Source of the DNA: Candidatus Falkowella caecavicola
Lineage (GTDB): Bacteria; Bacillota; Clostridia; Oscillospirales; Ruminococcaceae
Assembly: GCA_904420125.1 (NCBI GenBank)
Contig: CAJFUK010000007.1
Location: 39,632-103,631, forward strand
Reading direction: 5' to 3'
DNA: 64,000 nt
Position numbers and translations under genes: made by a program. The notes beneath the pieces are model-generated. The model saw only the letters and a list, made by a program, of their open reading frames with translations, made no database searches and had not been told where the DNA came from. Of the stretch, positions 32,316-41,350 are shown piece by piece. Positions within the stretch are counted from its first letter, which is position 1. Every line of letters begins with the position of its first letter.

Positions 32316-34340
32316 ATGCCCAAAATTATACAGCTGGACAAGCATGTGTCTGAACTGATTGCAGCTGGAGAAGTGATTGAACGGCCGGCATCTATCGTTA
32401 AGGAATTGCTGGAAAACTCCATTGACGCAGGGGCAACCTCTGTTACTGTAGAAATTCAGAGGGGTGGTGTCCAATATATCCGGATCACGGATAACGGATG
32501 CGGGATTGCTCCGGAAGACGTACCGGTTGCTTTTCGGCGTCATGCCACCAGTAAGGTAAGAAATGAAGAGGATTTAGGAAAAATTGCTACGCTGGGATTT
32601 CGAGGAGAGGCCATGGCTTCGATTTGTGCGGTCTCCCGCGTGGAACTCATGACAAAAACGCCTGAAAATCAGATGGGCGTCCGATATGTCATTCAGGGGG
32701 GCGAAGAACAGGAATCGATACAGGTTGGATGCCCGGACGGGACCACCGTCATTGTTCGGGATTTGTTCTACAACGTACCTGCAAGACTGAAATTTTTAAA
32801 AAAGGATGTTTCCGAGGCAAATGCGGTTCAATCCGTTGTGGATAAAATCGCACTCAGTCATCCGGAAGTTTCCATTAAATTAATTCGTGAAAACAAAACA
32901 CAGTTGCATACACCCGGCAATAACGACCTGTACTCCGTGATTTATGCCGTCTTCGGACGGGATTTTGCCAAAACAATGATGACGGTAGATTCCAGCTACA
33001 ATGGCACACAGGTCAAGGGGTTTATCAGCATTCCCATGGAAAGCCGTTCCAATCGTTCCATGCAGCATTTTTTTGTGAATGGTCGGTATGTCAAATCCAA
33101 AACCTGCATGGCGGCGCTGGAAGAAGCATATAAAAATTCGATTATGGTCGGAAAATTTCCGGCCTGTGTACTGAATCTTTCTCTTCCATATGATCAGGTA
33201 GACGTCAATGTCCATCCGTCTAAAATAGAGGTGCGGTTTACCAATGAACGGATTGTCTTTGACGGGGTATATTTTGCCGTCAAAAATGCCATCCGGCAGC
33301 AGAGCCAGTTGGATAATGCACAGGAAGTCCCGATTAAGCCTCACGTAATGCGGAGTTTTTTTGCGCAGAATGATTCTGCACAATCCCAGACCAGATTGTC
33401 GGCACCGGGAAAAAATATGCAGGAAGAATCCCATCCTCTACAGTTTGCCCAGCCGGACCCTGTTTATCAGACGGCTTCATGGGGAAAAATAGAAAAGCAG
33501 GCATCTGCCGCGCGGATACCGGGCATTATTTATGAAGATGATTTGCCGGAAGATGTTCCTGATGCCCACACACAGCTTTCCAGCAAGAAAGATCAGAAAG
33601 ATGTTCCTGAAAATCAGGATATTGTATCCTGCGAGAAGAAAGACCCGCAGGCAGAGACAGAGGATCGACCGCCTGTATCACCTGTGTTGGACATGCCTCA
33701 GATATCTTCGGAGCCTCCTGTACCCAAGATACAGGAACAGGAAAAGGTACCCGCAACTCCTGAAGAAATGGAGATTCCCGTTATTCATGTCATTGGAGAG
33801 CTTTTTCAAACCTATATTCTGGCGGAAACAAACGGGATGCTGCTGATAGTAGACAAACACGCAGCGCATGAGAGAATTCTCTATGAAAAACTACGGGCAG
33901 GGGAGTCCCCGCTGGACAAACAGGTTCTGTTAACGCCGCTTTCTATTACACTGTCGCGGGAAGAATACGAGGCTGTATTAAGTCAGCAGGCGCGTTTGGA
34001 TGATTTGGGTTTTACAGTAGATGATTTTGGAAACGGTACAGTGTTGATCCGGGAAGTCCCAACCCTTTTGAGCGGGGAAAACTGTCGGGAGCTGTTCTGT
34101 GAAATTGCCGAAAATCTGCGAGCTCTTCGGAGAAACGCAGCGCCGGAAGCGCTAGATCATCTGTATGCAACCATGGCCTGCAAGGCAGCGATCAAGGCGC
34201 ACGACCGAAATGATCCGCTGGAACTGCAGAAACTGATTGAAGATGTCTATAAAAATGATGCGATCCGTTACTGCCCACACGGCCGGCCGGTGATTTTAAC
34301 CATGACCAAAGAAAAATTTGAACGGCAGTTTGGCCGCTAA
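32316..34340 (+). CDS. mutL: DNA mismatch repair protein MutL
   Basis: GHKL ATPase and, in organisms lacking MutH, the nicking endonuclease of mismatch repair. N-terminal ATPase residues 1 to about 330 include ELIAAGEVIERPAS, the DNGCGI box and GFRGEAM. A long charged linker (about 345-490, rich in Glu, Gln, Pro, Lys) follows. The C-terminal domain has the endonuclease motif DKHAAHERILYE near 512, where relatives usually have DQHA, plus ACKAAI and CPHGRP near 652. It lies 24 bases after mutS. Confidence 0.97.
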   Translation: MPKIIQLDKHVSELIAAGEVIERPASIVKELLENSIDAGATSVTVEIQRGGVQYIRITDNGCGIAPEDVPVAFRRHATSKVRNEEDLGKIATLGFRGEAMASICAVSRVELMTKTPENQMGVRYVIQGGEEQESIQVGCPDGTTVIVRDLFYNVPARLKFLKKDVSEANAVQSVVDKIALSHPEVSIKLIRENKTQLHTPGNNDLYSVIYAVFGRDFAKTMMTVDSSYNGTQVKGFISIPMESRSNRSMQHFFVNGRYVKSKTCMAALEEAYKNSIMVGKFPACVLNLSLPYDQVDVNVHPSKIEVRFTNERIVFDGVYFAVKNAIRQQSQLDNAQEVPIKPHVMRSFFAQNDSAQSQTRLSAPGKNMQEESHPLQFAQPDPVYQTASWGKIEKQASAARIPGIIYEDDLPEDVPDAHTQLSSKKDQKDVPENQDIVSCEKKDPQAETEDRPPVSPVLDMPQISSEPPVPKIQEQEKVPATPEEMEIPVIHVIGELFQTYILAETNGMLLIVDKHAAHERILYEKLRAGESPLDKQVLLTPLSITLSREEYEAVLSQQARLDDLGFTVDDFGNGTVLIREVPTLLSGENCRELFCEIAENLRALRRNAAPEALDHLYATMACKAAIKAHDRNDPLELQKLIEDVYKNDAIRYCPHGRPVILTMTKEKFERQFGR

Positions 34341-34352
34341 GGGGGTGGCAGT

Positions 34353-35306
34353 TTGGCCGGACAAGAAAAGATACCATTGATCGTTGTGGCAGGACCAACC
34401 GCTTCCGGCAAAACTGCTGCTGCAGTGGCTCTGGCTAAAAAACTAAATGGGGAAGTTGTTTCCGCGGATTCCATGCAGATTTATAAGGGGATGGATATTG
34501 CGACAGCTAAGCCAACTGTGGCAGAAATGGAAGGCGTCCCGCACCATTTGCTGGATTTTTTAGAACCCGATCAGGCTTTTACAGTTGCGGATTATGTGTC
34601 TATGGCCGGAAAGGTAATTCAGGATATCTACAGTCGCGGCAAATTGCCGATTCTTGCAGGTGGGACAGGACTGTATATTCATTCCCTGGTCGATCATATT
34701 CAGTTTACAGAGACCAAAAACGATCTGTTGCTTCGCAGCCAGCTGCAGGAAGAAGCCGCGGCATACGGAAATGTACATATGTTAGAGCGGCTTCGTGCAC
34801 TGGATCCGGCATATGCGGAAAAACTTCATCCTAATAATCTGAATCGAATTATTCGTGGCTTGGAAGTCTGTATTTTAACAGGGCAAACGATGACACAGCA
34901 AATTGAAGAAAGCCGGCGGGAGGAATCGCCGTATCTTCCCTGTATGCTGGGACTGAATTGCCTGGACCGCCAGAATCTCTACCGACGGATCAATCAGAGG
35001 GTGGATCGGATGATGGAAATGGGACTGTTGGAAGAGGCACAGCATTTTTTGGCGCGGACAGACCTGAAAACTGCTGTACAGGCTATTGGATATAAAGAAC
35101 TGATACCCTATTTTCGTGGAACATTGTCATTGGAGGAAGCTGTCGATCGAATTAAACAGGAAACCCGCCGCTATGCTAAACGACAGCTTACCTGGTTTCG
35201 CCGGGACGAGCGGATCCACTGGGTATATATTGATGTATCCGAAGAAAATTTTCAAAATATAGTAGAAAATATGCAAAAAATCATAGCAAAAGGTTTGGAA
35301 ATATGA
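34353..35306 (+). CDS. miaA: tRNA dimethylallyltransferase MiaA
   Basis: Transfers the dimethylallyl group to A37 of tRNA, the step before MiaB. The 317 residues begin with P-loop [11 protein letters not shown] near residue 14 and contain the [18 protein letters not shown] and QAIGYKE blocks expected. TTG at 34353 is the start, with GGGGGTGG before it, 12 bases after mutL. Confidence 0.97.
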   Translation: MAGQEKIPLIVVAGPTASGKTAAAVALAKKLNGEVVSADSMQIYKGMDIATAKPTVAEMEGVPHHLLDFLEPDQAFTVADYVSMAGKVIQDIYSRGKLPILAGGTGLYIHSLVDHIQFTETKNDLLLRSQLQEEAAAYGNVHMLERLRALDPAYAEKLHPNNLNRIIRGLEVCILTGQTMTQQIEESRREESPYLPCMLGLNCLDRQNLYRRINQRVDRMMEMGLLEEAQHFLARTDLKTAVQAIGYKELIPYFRGTLSLEEAVDRIKQETRRYAKRQLTWFRRDERIHWVYIDVSEENFQNIVENMQKIIAKGLEI

Positions 35307-35346
35307 TACAATAATGGTATGGATTTTGAAATGGAGGGGAAATCAA

Positions 35347-35583
35347 GTGGCTGGAACACTCAATTTACAGGATATCTTTTTAAATCAGGCAAGAAAAGAC
35401 AAAATTACTGTTACGATTTATCTCACCAATGGATTTCAGTTTCGCGGGGTTGTAAAGGGTTTTGATGCGTTTACCGTGATTCTGGACAGCGATGGAAAGC
35501 AAAATCTTGTATATAAACATGCGATCTCTACAATTGTTCCGATGAAAAATATGCGTATATTGGAAGAGGAATCCAACCGGTAG
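35347..35583 (+). CDS. hfq: RNA chaperone Hfq
   Basis: Hexameric Sm-like RNA-binding protein. The 78-residue product contains both Sm motifs: [15 protein letters not shown]...[13 protein letters not shown] and [25 protein letters not shown] at 35347 is the start, about 7 bases after GGAGGGG; the longer open frame upstream is leader. It follows miaA as in many bacteria, here without a separate promoter that I can see. Confidence 0.97.
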   Translation: MAGTLNLQDIFLNQARKDKITVTIYLTNGFQFRGVVKGFDAFTVILDSDGKQNLVYKHAISTIVPMKNMRILEEESNR

Positions 35584-35601
35584 AAGGGTGTCAAAGCGTT
35601 C

Positions 35602-36831
35602 ATGAAAACTTTTGTTTTTCGGATCATTGTTATACTGTTTTCCGTTTTTCTGATAGTCAATGTATGTTATCAGCTGTATCTCCGCTCTTATGAGCCGTTT
35701 GAGACAGAGGTCGTATATCAGTATACCGTAGACAAGCTGATTCGTTCAGAAGGATTTGTTTTTCGGGATGAAACCATACTGGAAGACAAAAGTGACGGAG
35801 AAGTTCGTTATCAGCAGCCCAACGGCGGCCGGGTTGCCAAGGATTCCCAGATTGCGGTCGTTTACCGTTCAGATCAGGACGCGCTCCGGGATAGCGAAAT
35901 TTCAGAAATTGAGGCTGAAATCGCTTTGTTAAAAGCGGCACAGGATCCCGGTGCGATTGAGGGAACGGCTCTGGAACAGCTTTCCCAGCAGATCGAAAAC
36001 GCCCATATGGCCCTTGTTGACTGCATACAAAGCCAGAATCTCAGTTCGTACGGGGAGTTGCGTTCTCAGTTGATGGAATTGGTCAATAAGCAGTTGATTG
36101 TGACGGAAAAAGAAACGGATTATAATACACGGATTTCTCAACTGGAAGCTCAAAAACAAAGTCTGCAGGCGCAGATGTCTGCAGAACCTACGGTGATTCG
36201 CGCCGATCTTTCCGGTTATTTTGTTGATCAGGTCGATGGGTATGAAGAGGTAGCTCCTCTGGATGCCGCCACATCTTTTGACGCAAACAGTTTCCGTACA
36301 TTTCTGGACGAAACAGAGGCGTCAAAAGACCGGACAGCACTCGGAAAAATTATTACATCGAATACCTGGAAATACACTGCGCTTATTGATCAGGATGATA
36401 TGATCCACTTATCAGAGGGCGCATCTGTAGAGCTTGATTTTTATCAGACCGGAGAAAGCTACGTAAAAGCAAATGTAGAATCCATCCAGGCGTCCGGTGA
36501 CAACGGACAAGCCCTTGTTGTTTTTTCAAGTGAACTGATGTCGGATGAAATCGCTCTTTTACGCCGCCACTCGGCAGATATCATATGGGGAGAAGCCACA
36601 GGACTTCGAGTTCCGAAAACGGCTATCCGGTTTAACAGCCAGGGAGTACGTGGTGTCTATATCCAGTTCGGCAGGGAAGCGCTCTTTCGGCAGATTGATG
36701 TCTTATACGAAGACGAAAATTATGTGATCAGTGCGATTCACAATGTGACGGATAGTGATCGTAGTACATACCTGCAGCTTTATGATAATGTGATTGTAAA
36801 GGGGAAAGGGATCTATGACAAGAACGCCTGA
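35602..36831 (+). CDS. HlyD-like membrane-anchored adaptor protein
   Basis: A 409-residue protein with one N-terminal membrane helix (about 6-25), then an extracytoplasmic part. That part has a split barrel-sandwich start (EGFVFRDETIL...GGRVAKDSQIAVVY), a coiled-coil hairpin at about 95-195, and a second half (VIRADLSGYFVDQVDGYE, then a GEATGLRVPKTAI beta region) as in HlyD/membrane-fusion proteins. No ABC or MFS exporter gene is near. It sits between hfq and yggS, and overlaps yggS by 17 bases, so it belongs to the division-gene transcript. The function here is unknown. Confidence 0.8.
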   Translation: MKTFVFRIIVILFSVFLIVNVCYQLYLRSYEPFETEVVYQYTVDKLIRSEGFVFRDETILEDKSDGEVRYQQPNGGRVAKDSQIAVVYRSDQDALRDSEISEIEAEIALLKAAQDPGAIEGTALEQLSQQIENAHMALVDCIQSQNLSSYGELRSQLMELVNKQLIVTEKETDYNTRISQLEAQKQSLQAQMSAEPTVIRADLSGYFVDQVDGYEEVAPLDAATSFDANSFRTFLDETEASKDRTALGKIITSNTWKYTALIDQDDMIHLSEGASVELDFYQTGESYVKANVESIQASGDNGQALVVFSSELMSDEIALLRRHSADIIWGEATGLRVPKTAIRFNSQGVRGVYIQFGREALFRQIDVLYEDENYVISAIHNVTDSDRSTYLQLYDNVIVKGKGIYDKNA

Positions 36832-37504
36832 GTCGGTACGGATCAATACCTTGCAGCTTCTGCAGGAGGTACGTCAGACAGCAGAAGCTGCTGGACGTGC
36901 ACCGAATTCTGTGCAGGTGATGGCTGTAACCAAAACAGTAGAACCTGCACTGGTGAATGTCGCTTTGCAGAATGGAATACGGCTTTTGGGTGAAAACCGT
37001 TCCAGTGAACTGCTGGAGAAATATCAAGCGTACCAGGTGGATGCAGACCAGATCCATTTTATAGGGCACTTGCAAACTAACAAGGTAAAGTATATAATAG
37101 ATAAGGTCAGTATGATTGAATCATTGGATTCGATCCGGCTGGCACAAACCATTCAGTCCTGCGCTGCGTTGCAGGGGATTACGATGGATGTCTTAGTTCA
37201 GATTAATATTGGAAATGAACCTTCCAAGTCTGGAATCCGGTCAGAAGAACTGGAAGATTTTCTGGGCAAACTGGTTTCCTTTTCTGCATTACGTGTCAGA
37301 GGTCTTATGGCAATTCCACCAAAAGAGAATTATATAGAATGTTTTGCAAAAATGCAGAAAATATTTGTTGACACACAGGGCAAAACAAGCGATAATATTA
37401 CTATGGAGCATCTGTCGATGGGAATGACATCGGATTATAAGGACGCGATACGCTACGGATCGACTATTGTTCGCATTGGTACAGGCTTATTTGGCCAAAG
37501 ATAA
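36815..37504 (+). CDS. PLP homeostasis protein YggS/YlmE
   Basis: Small PLP-binding protein of the YggS/PROSC family that balances vitamin B6 and amino-acid pools; no catalytic reaction is established. The 229 residues form one TIM-barrel: PLP lysine in VMAVTKTVEP (about residue 37), LLGENRSSEL, HFIGHLQTNK and the phosphate-binding LSMGMTSDYKDAI. The ATG is preceded by GGGGAAAGGG and lies inside the end of the HlyD-like gene. YlmE-SepF-YlmH-DivIVA is the classic Firmicute division order, seen here without gaps. Confidence 0.95.
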   Translation: MTRTPESVRINTLQLLQEVRQTAEAAGRAPNSVQVMAVTKTVEPALVNVALQNGIRLLGENRSSELLEKYQAYQVDADQIHFIGHLQTNKVKYIIDKVSMIESLDSIRLAQTIQSCAALQGITMDVLVQINIGNEPSKSGIRSEELEDFLGKLVSFSALRVRGLMAIPPKENYIECFAKMQKIFVDTQGKTSDNITMEHLSMGMTSDYKDAIRYGSTIVRIGTGLFGQR

Positions 37505-37527
37505 ATTTTAGGGGAGGACGCGAAACA

Positions 37528-37986
37528 ATGAGTTTCATGGAAAAAATTAAGGATATGATCGGCGTAGGAGACGAGGATTACGATGACGATATGGAGTTTA
37601 TCTCCAGTTCTTCCGGTAATGACGCAGCGCCTTCATTCAGCAATGGCGCAGAAGAAGCCGGATTTGTCGGCAATGGCGGACGCAATAAGGTTGTCAACAT
37701 CAATGCAACCACACAGTTGAAGGTTGTACTGGTGAAACCGGAACGCTTTGAAGATGCAAGTTCGGTTGCTGATCACCTGAATGCAAAGCGTACAGTCGTC
37801 TTGAATCTGGAGTCGACCAACAAAGATATTTCCCGGAGACTGATTGATTTTTTGAGCGGCGTTGCTTATGCCAACAACGGCCAGATTAAACGAGTAGCAA
37901 ACAGTACCTTCATTATCACACCTTACAACGTGGATATTATGGGAGATCTGTTAGACGAGTTGGAAAATAACGGCGTATATTTTTAA
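37528..37986 (+). CDS. sepF: Cell division protein SepF
   Basis: FtsZ-binding membrane anchor that shapes the division septum. The 152 residues have an N-terminal amphipathic helix (SFMEKIKDMIG) for membrane attachment, an acidic and glycine-rich linker, and a C-terminal globular domain (VVLVKPERFEDA, DFLSGVAYANNG, FIITPYNVDI). The ATG follows AGGGGAGGACGCG, 23 bases after yggS. Confidence 0.96.
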   Translation: MSFMEKIKDMIGVGDEDYDDDMEFISSSSGNDAAPSFSNGAEEAGFVGNGGRNKVVNINATTQLKVVLVKPERFEDASSVADHLNAKRTVVLNLESTNKDISRRLIDFLSGVAYANNGQIKRVANSTFIITPYNVDIMGDLLDELENNGVYF

Positions 37987-38003
37987 AGAGTGAATAAAAC
38001 ATT

Positions 38004-38759
38004 ATGACAGAGGAAGAAAAATCGCTGTATGTTCGTATACAGGATCTGGCAAGGCTGTCTGAAACAAAAAACTTGACAAAATATACGGCTTTCCTCAATG
38101 AACAGGAGGCTTTTTGGGCGCATCGCTTTTTGGCAGGAATCTCTACTCTGGAAAGCCGCTCCCTGTTTTTTGGAGGATATGGGAAAGCCGAGCGTGTAAT
38201 GCTCGGCTTTTTTGCAGATTATGAGGAACCTTGTCCGGAAGCATTTCCGGTGGTTCCGGTCACGTTGATTTTTCGCAGGCAGGATATCATACAGCATAAG
38301 GATGTTTTGGGAGCGCTGATGGCCTTACGCATTAAAAGGGAGTCGATAGGGGATATTTTGCTGGAAGAAGGCAGAGCAGTTGTATTCCTGCAGAATACGG
38401 TGTTGCCTGTGGTTCTGCAGGAGATAGAAAAAGTCGGTTCTGTCGGTGTACGGGTGCGGGAAGGCGCTGAGGAGCCTTTGCCGGATCTCCATACCTTTAT
38501 CCCTGTATCCGGAACCGTATCCTCTATGCGGCTGGATTCTATCACTGCGTTAGCCACTGGTTTAAGCAGGGAAAAGGCGGCTGGCTTGATCAGAAGCGGA
38601 CAGGTTCTGCTGAACTATACAGAGACAGATTCTTTGTCGGCGGGTGTACAAGCTGGGGATATTCTGACGGTGCGCCGATATGGAAAATTTGCAGTTTCCG
38701 GAGAAACTGGCGTTACAAGAAAAGGCAGGCTGCATATTGTACTCAACAAATACGCCTAA
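38004..38759 (+). CDS. YlmH-type S4-domain RNA-binding protein
   Basis: A 251-residue protein of the YlmH family, which associates with the ribosome and rescues stalled large subunits in Firmicutes. The N-terminal half has the LFFGGYGKAERVMLGFF block; the C-terminal S4 RNA-binding domain starts near residue 175 (MRLDSITALATGLSREKA...GQVLLNY). It lies 17 bases after sepF; the ribosome site before the ATG is weak, which may mean coupling to sepF translation. Confidence 0.92.
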   Translation: MTEEEKSLYVRIQDLARLSETKNLTKYTAFLNEQEAFWAHRFLAGISTLESRSLFFGGYGKAERVMLGFFADYEEPCPEAFPVVPVTLIFRRQDIIQHKDVLGALMALRIKRESIGDILLEEGRAVVFLQNTVLPVVLQEIEKVGSVGVRVREGAEEPLPDLHTFIPVSGTVSSMRLDSITALATGLSREKAAGLIRSGQVLLNYTETDSLSAGVQAGDILTVRRYGKFAVSGETGVTRKGRLHIVLNKYA

Positions 38760-38794
38760 TGATATAAAAATATTTTGGGGAAGAGGGATGGAAT

Positions 38795-39685
38795 ATGGAT
38801 TTGCAGGAAATCAAAAATAAAAAATTTGAAAAATCTGCATTTGGATATAAAACAGATGAAGTGGAGGATTTCCTGGAAGAGGTTGCTCTTTGGGCTAAAA
38901 AACAGGATAATGAAAATAAAGAACTGGAAGGAAAACTGAATATCCTTGTTAACAGAATTGAAGAGTATCGCCGGGATGAGGATACCCTGAGAGACGCTTT
39001 GATTAGTGCACAGCGGATTGCATCGAGCATCCAGCAAGAGGCTAAAAATAAAGCGGAAGAGATCCTGCGTACGGCAGAACAGGAAAAGGAAGAGATTCTT
39101 GGATCTGCGCGCCAGGAAAGTATGCAGATTCTGACTGCAGCTAAACGTGAGGCTGAGCAGATGCATGAGGAAGCAATGCGTCAGAAGGAAGAAACAGTCA
39201 TTCAGGTAAAACATCAGGCAGAAGAGGAAGAGGCAAATTTGGTTCGGATTCAACGACTCGTTTCCGAATTTAAATCTCAGTTGATTTCTATATATAAAGA
39301 ACATCTTAATCTAATCAACAAATTGCCGGAGCAGGAAAAAAATACGCAGGCTCCGGAAGAACCAAAAGAAAAAGCAGATACAAAACCACAAAAGGAGTCT
39401 GCGCCGGCAGCGTCTGAACAGGCAGTTGCTTCGCCTGAGCCTGACGAGGAAACACGCTCCTCTCAAAAAGAGGAACAGGTGGCCAAAAAAGAACCGACGA
39501 TTCGTGTCTCTGAAGCTTTCAAAAAGGAAGATATGGCGAAAACGCGTCCGGTAGAGACACAGCAGAAAGAAAAATCTCCGTTCCCCAAATCCCCTTATAA
39601 GTTGACAATTACTGAAAAGGATAATCATACTGGTAATTATGAATCAAAATTCGGAGATTTGAAGTTTGGTCAGAACAAGCGATAA
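38795..39685 (+). CDS. divIVA: DivIVA-domain protein
   Basis: Coiled-coil scaffold that gathers at negatively curved membrane (poles and septa). The N-terminal lipid-binding part is recognisable (EIKNKKFEKSAFGYKTDEV). A long coiled coil covers about residues 45-170, followed by a charged Glu/Lys/Pro-rich tail to residue 296. The tail is longer than in Bacillus DivIVA. Last gene of the hfq-divIVA run; a hairpin follows 7 bases after the stop. Confidence 0.93.
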   Translation: MDLQEIKNKKFEKSAFGYKTDEVEDFLEEVALWAKKQDNENKELEGKLNILVNRIEEYRRDEDTLRDALISAQRIASSIQQEAKNKAEEILRTAEQEKEEILGSARQESMQILTAAKREAEQMHEEAMRQKEETVIQVKHQAEEEEANLVRIQRLVSEFKSQLISIYKEHLNLINKLPEQEKNTQAPEEPKEKADTKPQKESAPAASEQAVASPEPDEETRSSQKEEQVAKKEPTIRVSEAFKKEDMAKTRPVETQQKEKSPFPKSPYKLTITEKDNHTGNYESKFGDLKFGQNKR

Positions 39686-39691
39686 TAGTCC

Positions 39692-39713
39692 AAAAGCGGG
39701 CAGGCCTGCTTTT
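39692..39713 (+). terminator. Terminator-like hairpin after divIVA
   Basis: AAAAGCGGG/CCTGCTTTT nine-base stem (one G-T pair) with CAGG loop; the T-run is only four bases. Confidence 0.65.
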
Positions 39714-39802
39714 AAAAGGCTTGGTATTCTCATTTGTGCAGTATGACGCCGGAATGGCGGCTCCTGCGAAAACAGATAGAAAACTGAAATGAAGGATTTC
39801 GG

Positions 39803-39922
39803 CTGTCTCTCCGTTGAAGGTTTATGCCATTGGAGAGACAGAACCTTAAACTACAGAAATGAATTGCCGTTATCATTAACGGCAATTCATTTGCCCTTAT
39901 CCGGCTGTCTATAACAGACGGC
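39803..39922 (+). promoter_or_regulatory. Three consecutive hairpins upstream of lspA
   Basis: Hairpin 1: CTGTCTCTCC (39803-39812) with GGAGAGACAG (39832-39841). Hairpin 2: 39859-39872 with 39877-39890, a perfect 14-base stem with a TCAT loop followed by TTTGCCCTT. Hairpin 3: GCTGTCT (39904-39910) with AGACGGC (39916-39922, one wobble). The segment GGCTGTCT occurs both in hairpin 1 and in hairpin 3, so alternative pairing is possible. This looks like a leader or attenuator for lspA, or an independent small RNA; no family recognised. Confidence 0.5.
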
Positions 39923-39939
39923 TCAAATTTGGAGGCAAA

Positions 39940-40437
39940 ATGACCGTTTTATTATTTTTGGTTGCTGTTGTAGCTTTGGCCGGGATCGACCAGCTGATTA
40001 AAGTTTGGATTTTACATGCCATTGCTCTAGAACCGACACGTTCTGTAATACCCCATGTTCTTAATTTTACCTATGTGGAAAACCGGGGGGCTGCGTTTGG
40101 CATTTTCTATGAGCAGAAATGGTTTTTGATTGGTTTGACAGGATTTATGCTGGCAATACTGATTTATCTGGTGGCGTCTAAACGGGTGAAAAATAAAGTC
40201 CCAATAGTTTGTCTGGCGTTGATTTCCGGAGGCGGAATTGGTAACCTGATTGATCGTATTTTTCGCGGATATGTCATCGACTACATTGATTTGCAGTTCT
40301 GGCCGCTGGACCAGTTTGCTGTTTTTAATTTTGCCGACTGTTTGGTTGTATGCGGCGCTTTGTGGCTCATGTGCTACGTTTTGATCGTGGAACCGATGAC
40401 TGCAAAGCGTAAAGGCAGGGAAGCAGATGCAGAGTGA
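39940..40437 (+). CDS. lspA: Lipoprotein signal peptidase
   Basis: Membrane aspartyl protease (signal peptidase II) that trims prolipoproteins. The 165 residues hold four membrane helices; the two catalytic aspartates lie in GGIGNLIDRIF and FNFADC, and the conserved N-terminal ALAGIDQLIKVW and YVENRGAAFGIF are present. The ATG follows TTGGAGGCAAA. Its end overlaps the start of the RluA-family gene by 11 bases, the usual Firmicute pair. Confidence 0.97.
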   Translation: MTVLLFLVAVVALAGIDQLIKVWILHAIALEPTRSVIPHVLNFTYVENRGAAFGIFYEQKWFLIGLTGFMLAILIYLVASKRVKNKVPIVCLALISGGGIGNLIDRIFRGYVIDYIDLQFWPLDQFAVFNFADCLVVCGALWLMCYVLIVEPMTAKRKGREADAE

Positions 40438-41350
40438 AAAGATTACAGCGGATGCCAGTGCGGCGGGGGAACGGATGGATGTCTTTCTATCCCGTTTTAT
40501 GCCGGACCGGACCCGCAGTTTTATTCAGAAGATGATAGCGGACGGAGCTGTGTCGATTCATGGAAAGCCGGTTGCTAAAAATTATAAACTGCGGGGTGGA
40601 GAGACGGTTGAGTATGTTCTGCCCGCTCTTCGTCCATTGGAAATATCAGCGGAATCCATCCCACTGGATATTTTGTATGAAGACGGAGACCTGTTGGTTG
40701 TTAATAAGCCCAGAGGAATGGTGGTTCATCCCGCGGCAGGCAACTATGAGGGTACGTTAGTGAATGCATTGCTGGCGCATTGCGGAAACAGCCTTTCCGG
40801 TATTAACGGAGTACAGCGTCCTGGTATCGTCCATCGTATTGATAAAGATACCAGCGGCCTGTTAATTGTAGCCAAAAACGATTTTGCACATGCCGGACTG
40901 GCTGAGCAGATCAAAAACCATTCCTTTTACCGTGCGTATGAAGCGGTTGTCCATGGCAAGATGAAGGAAGCGGAAGGAACTGTGCACGCGCCGATTGGCC
41001 GCAGCCAAAAAGACCGTAAAAAGATGTGCGTCACCAGTCAGCATTCCAAAGATGCAATTACCCATTATACTTTGCTTAGACAGTATCGGTCTTTTGCCCA
41101 TCTACGTTTGGTGCTGGAAACAGGCCGGACACATCAGATACGGGTGCATATGGCCTATCTTGGCCATCCGATAGCGGGTGATCCGGTTTATGGGCCTAAA
41201 AAAGGCGTTTCTTTAAATGGGCAATGCCTGCATGCACGTGCCATTGGCTTTGTCCATCCGCGTTCCGGGGAATCTCTTTCTTTTGAAAGTGCGCTTCCGG
41301 ATTATTTTACAGATTTTTTAAATATACTGGAAAATGAGGAAAAAGAATGA
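40427..41350 (+). CDS. RluA-family pseudouridine synthase
   Basis: Makes pseudouridine in rRNA or tRNA; lspA-linked members are usually RluD-like (YlyB in Bacillus). The 307 residues have an N-terminal S4 domain (about 12-75) and the catalytic motif HRIDKDTSGLL with the essential Asp near residue 141. Further family blocks are VVNKPRGMVVHP, GRTHQIRVHM and GDPVYGP. The ATG is inside lspA, and the stop overlaps the next gene as ATGA. Confidence 0.94.
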   Translation: MQSEKITADASAAGERMDVFLSRFMPDRTRSFIQKMIADGAVSIHGKPVAKNYKLRGGETVEYVLPALRPLEISAESIPLDILYEDGDLLVVNKPRGMVVHPAAGNYEGTLVNALLAHCGNSLSGINGVQRPGIVHRIDKDTSGLLIVAKNDFAHAGLAEQIKNHSFYRAYEAVVHGKMKEAEGTVHAPIGRSQKDRKKMCVTSQHSKDAITHYTLLRQYRSFAHLRLVLETGRTHQIRVHMAYLGHPIAGDPVYGPKKGVSLNGQCLHARAIGFVHPRSGESLSFESALPDYFTDFLNILENEEKE

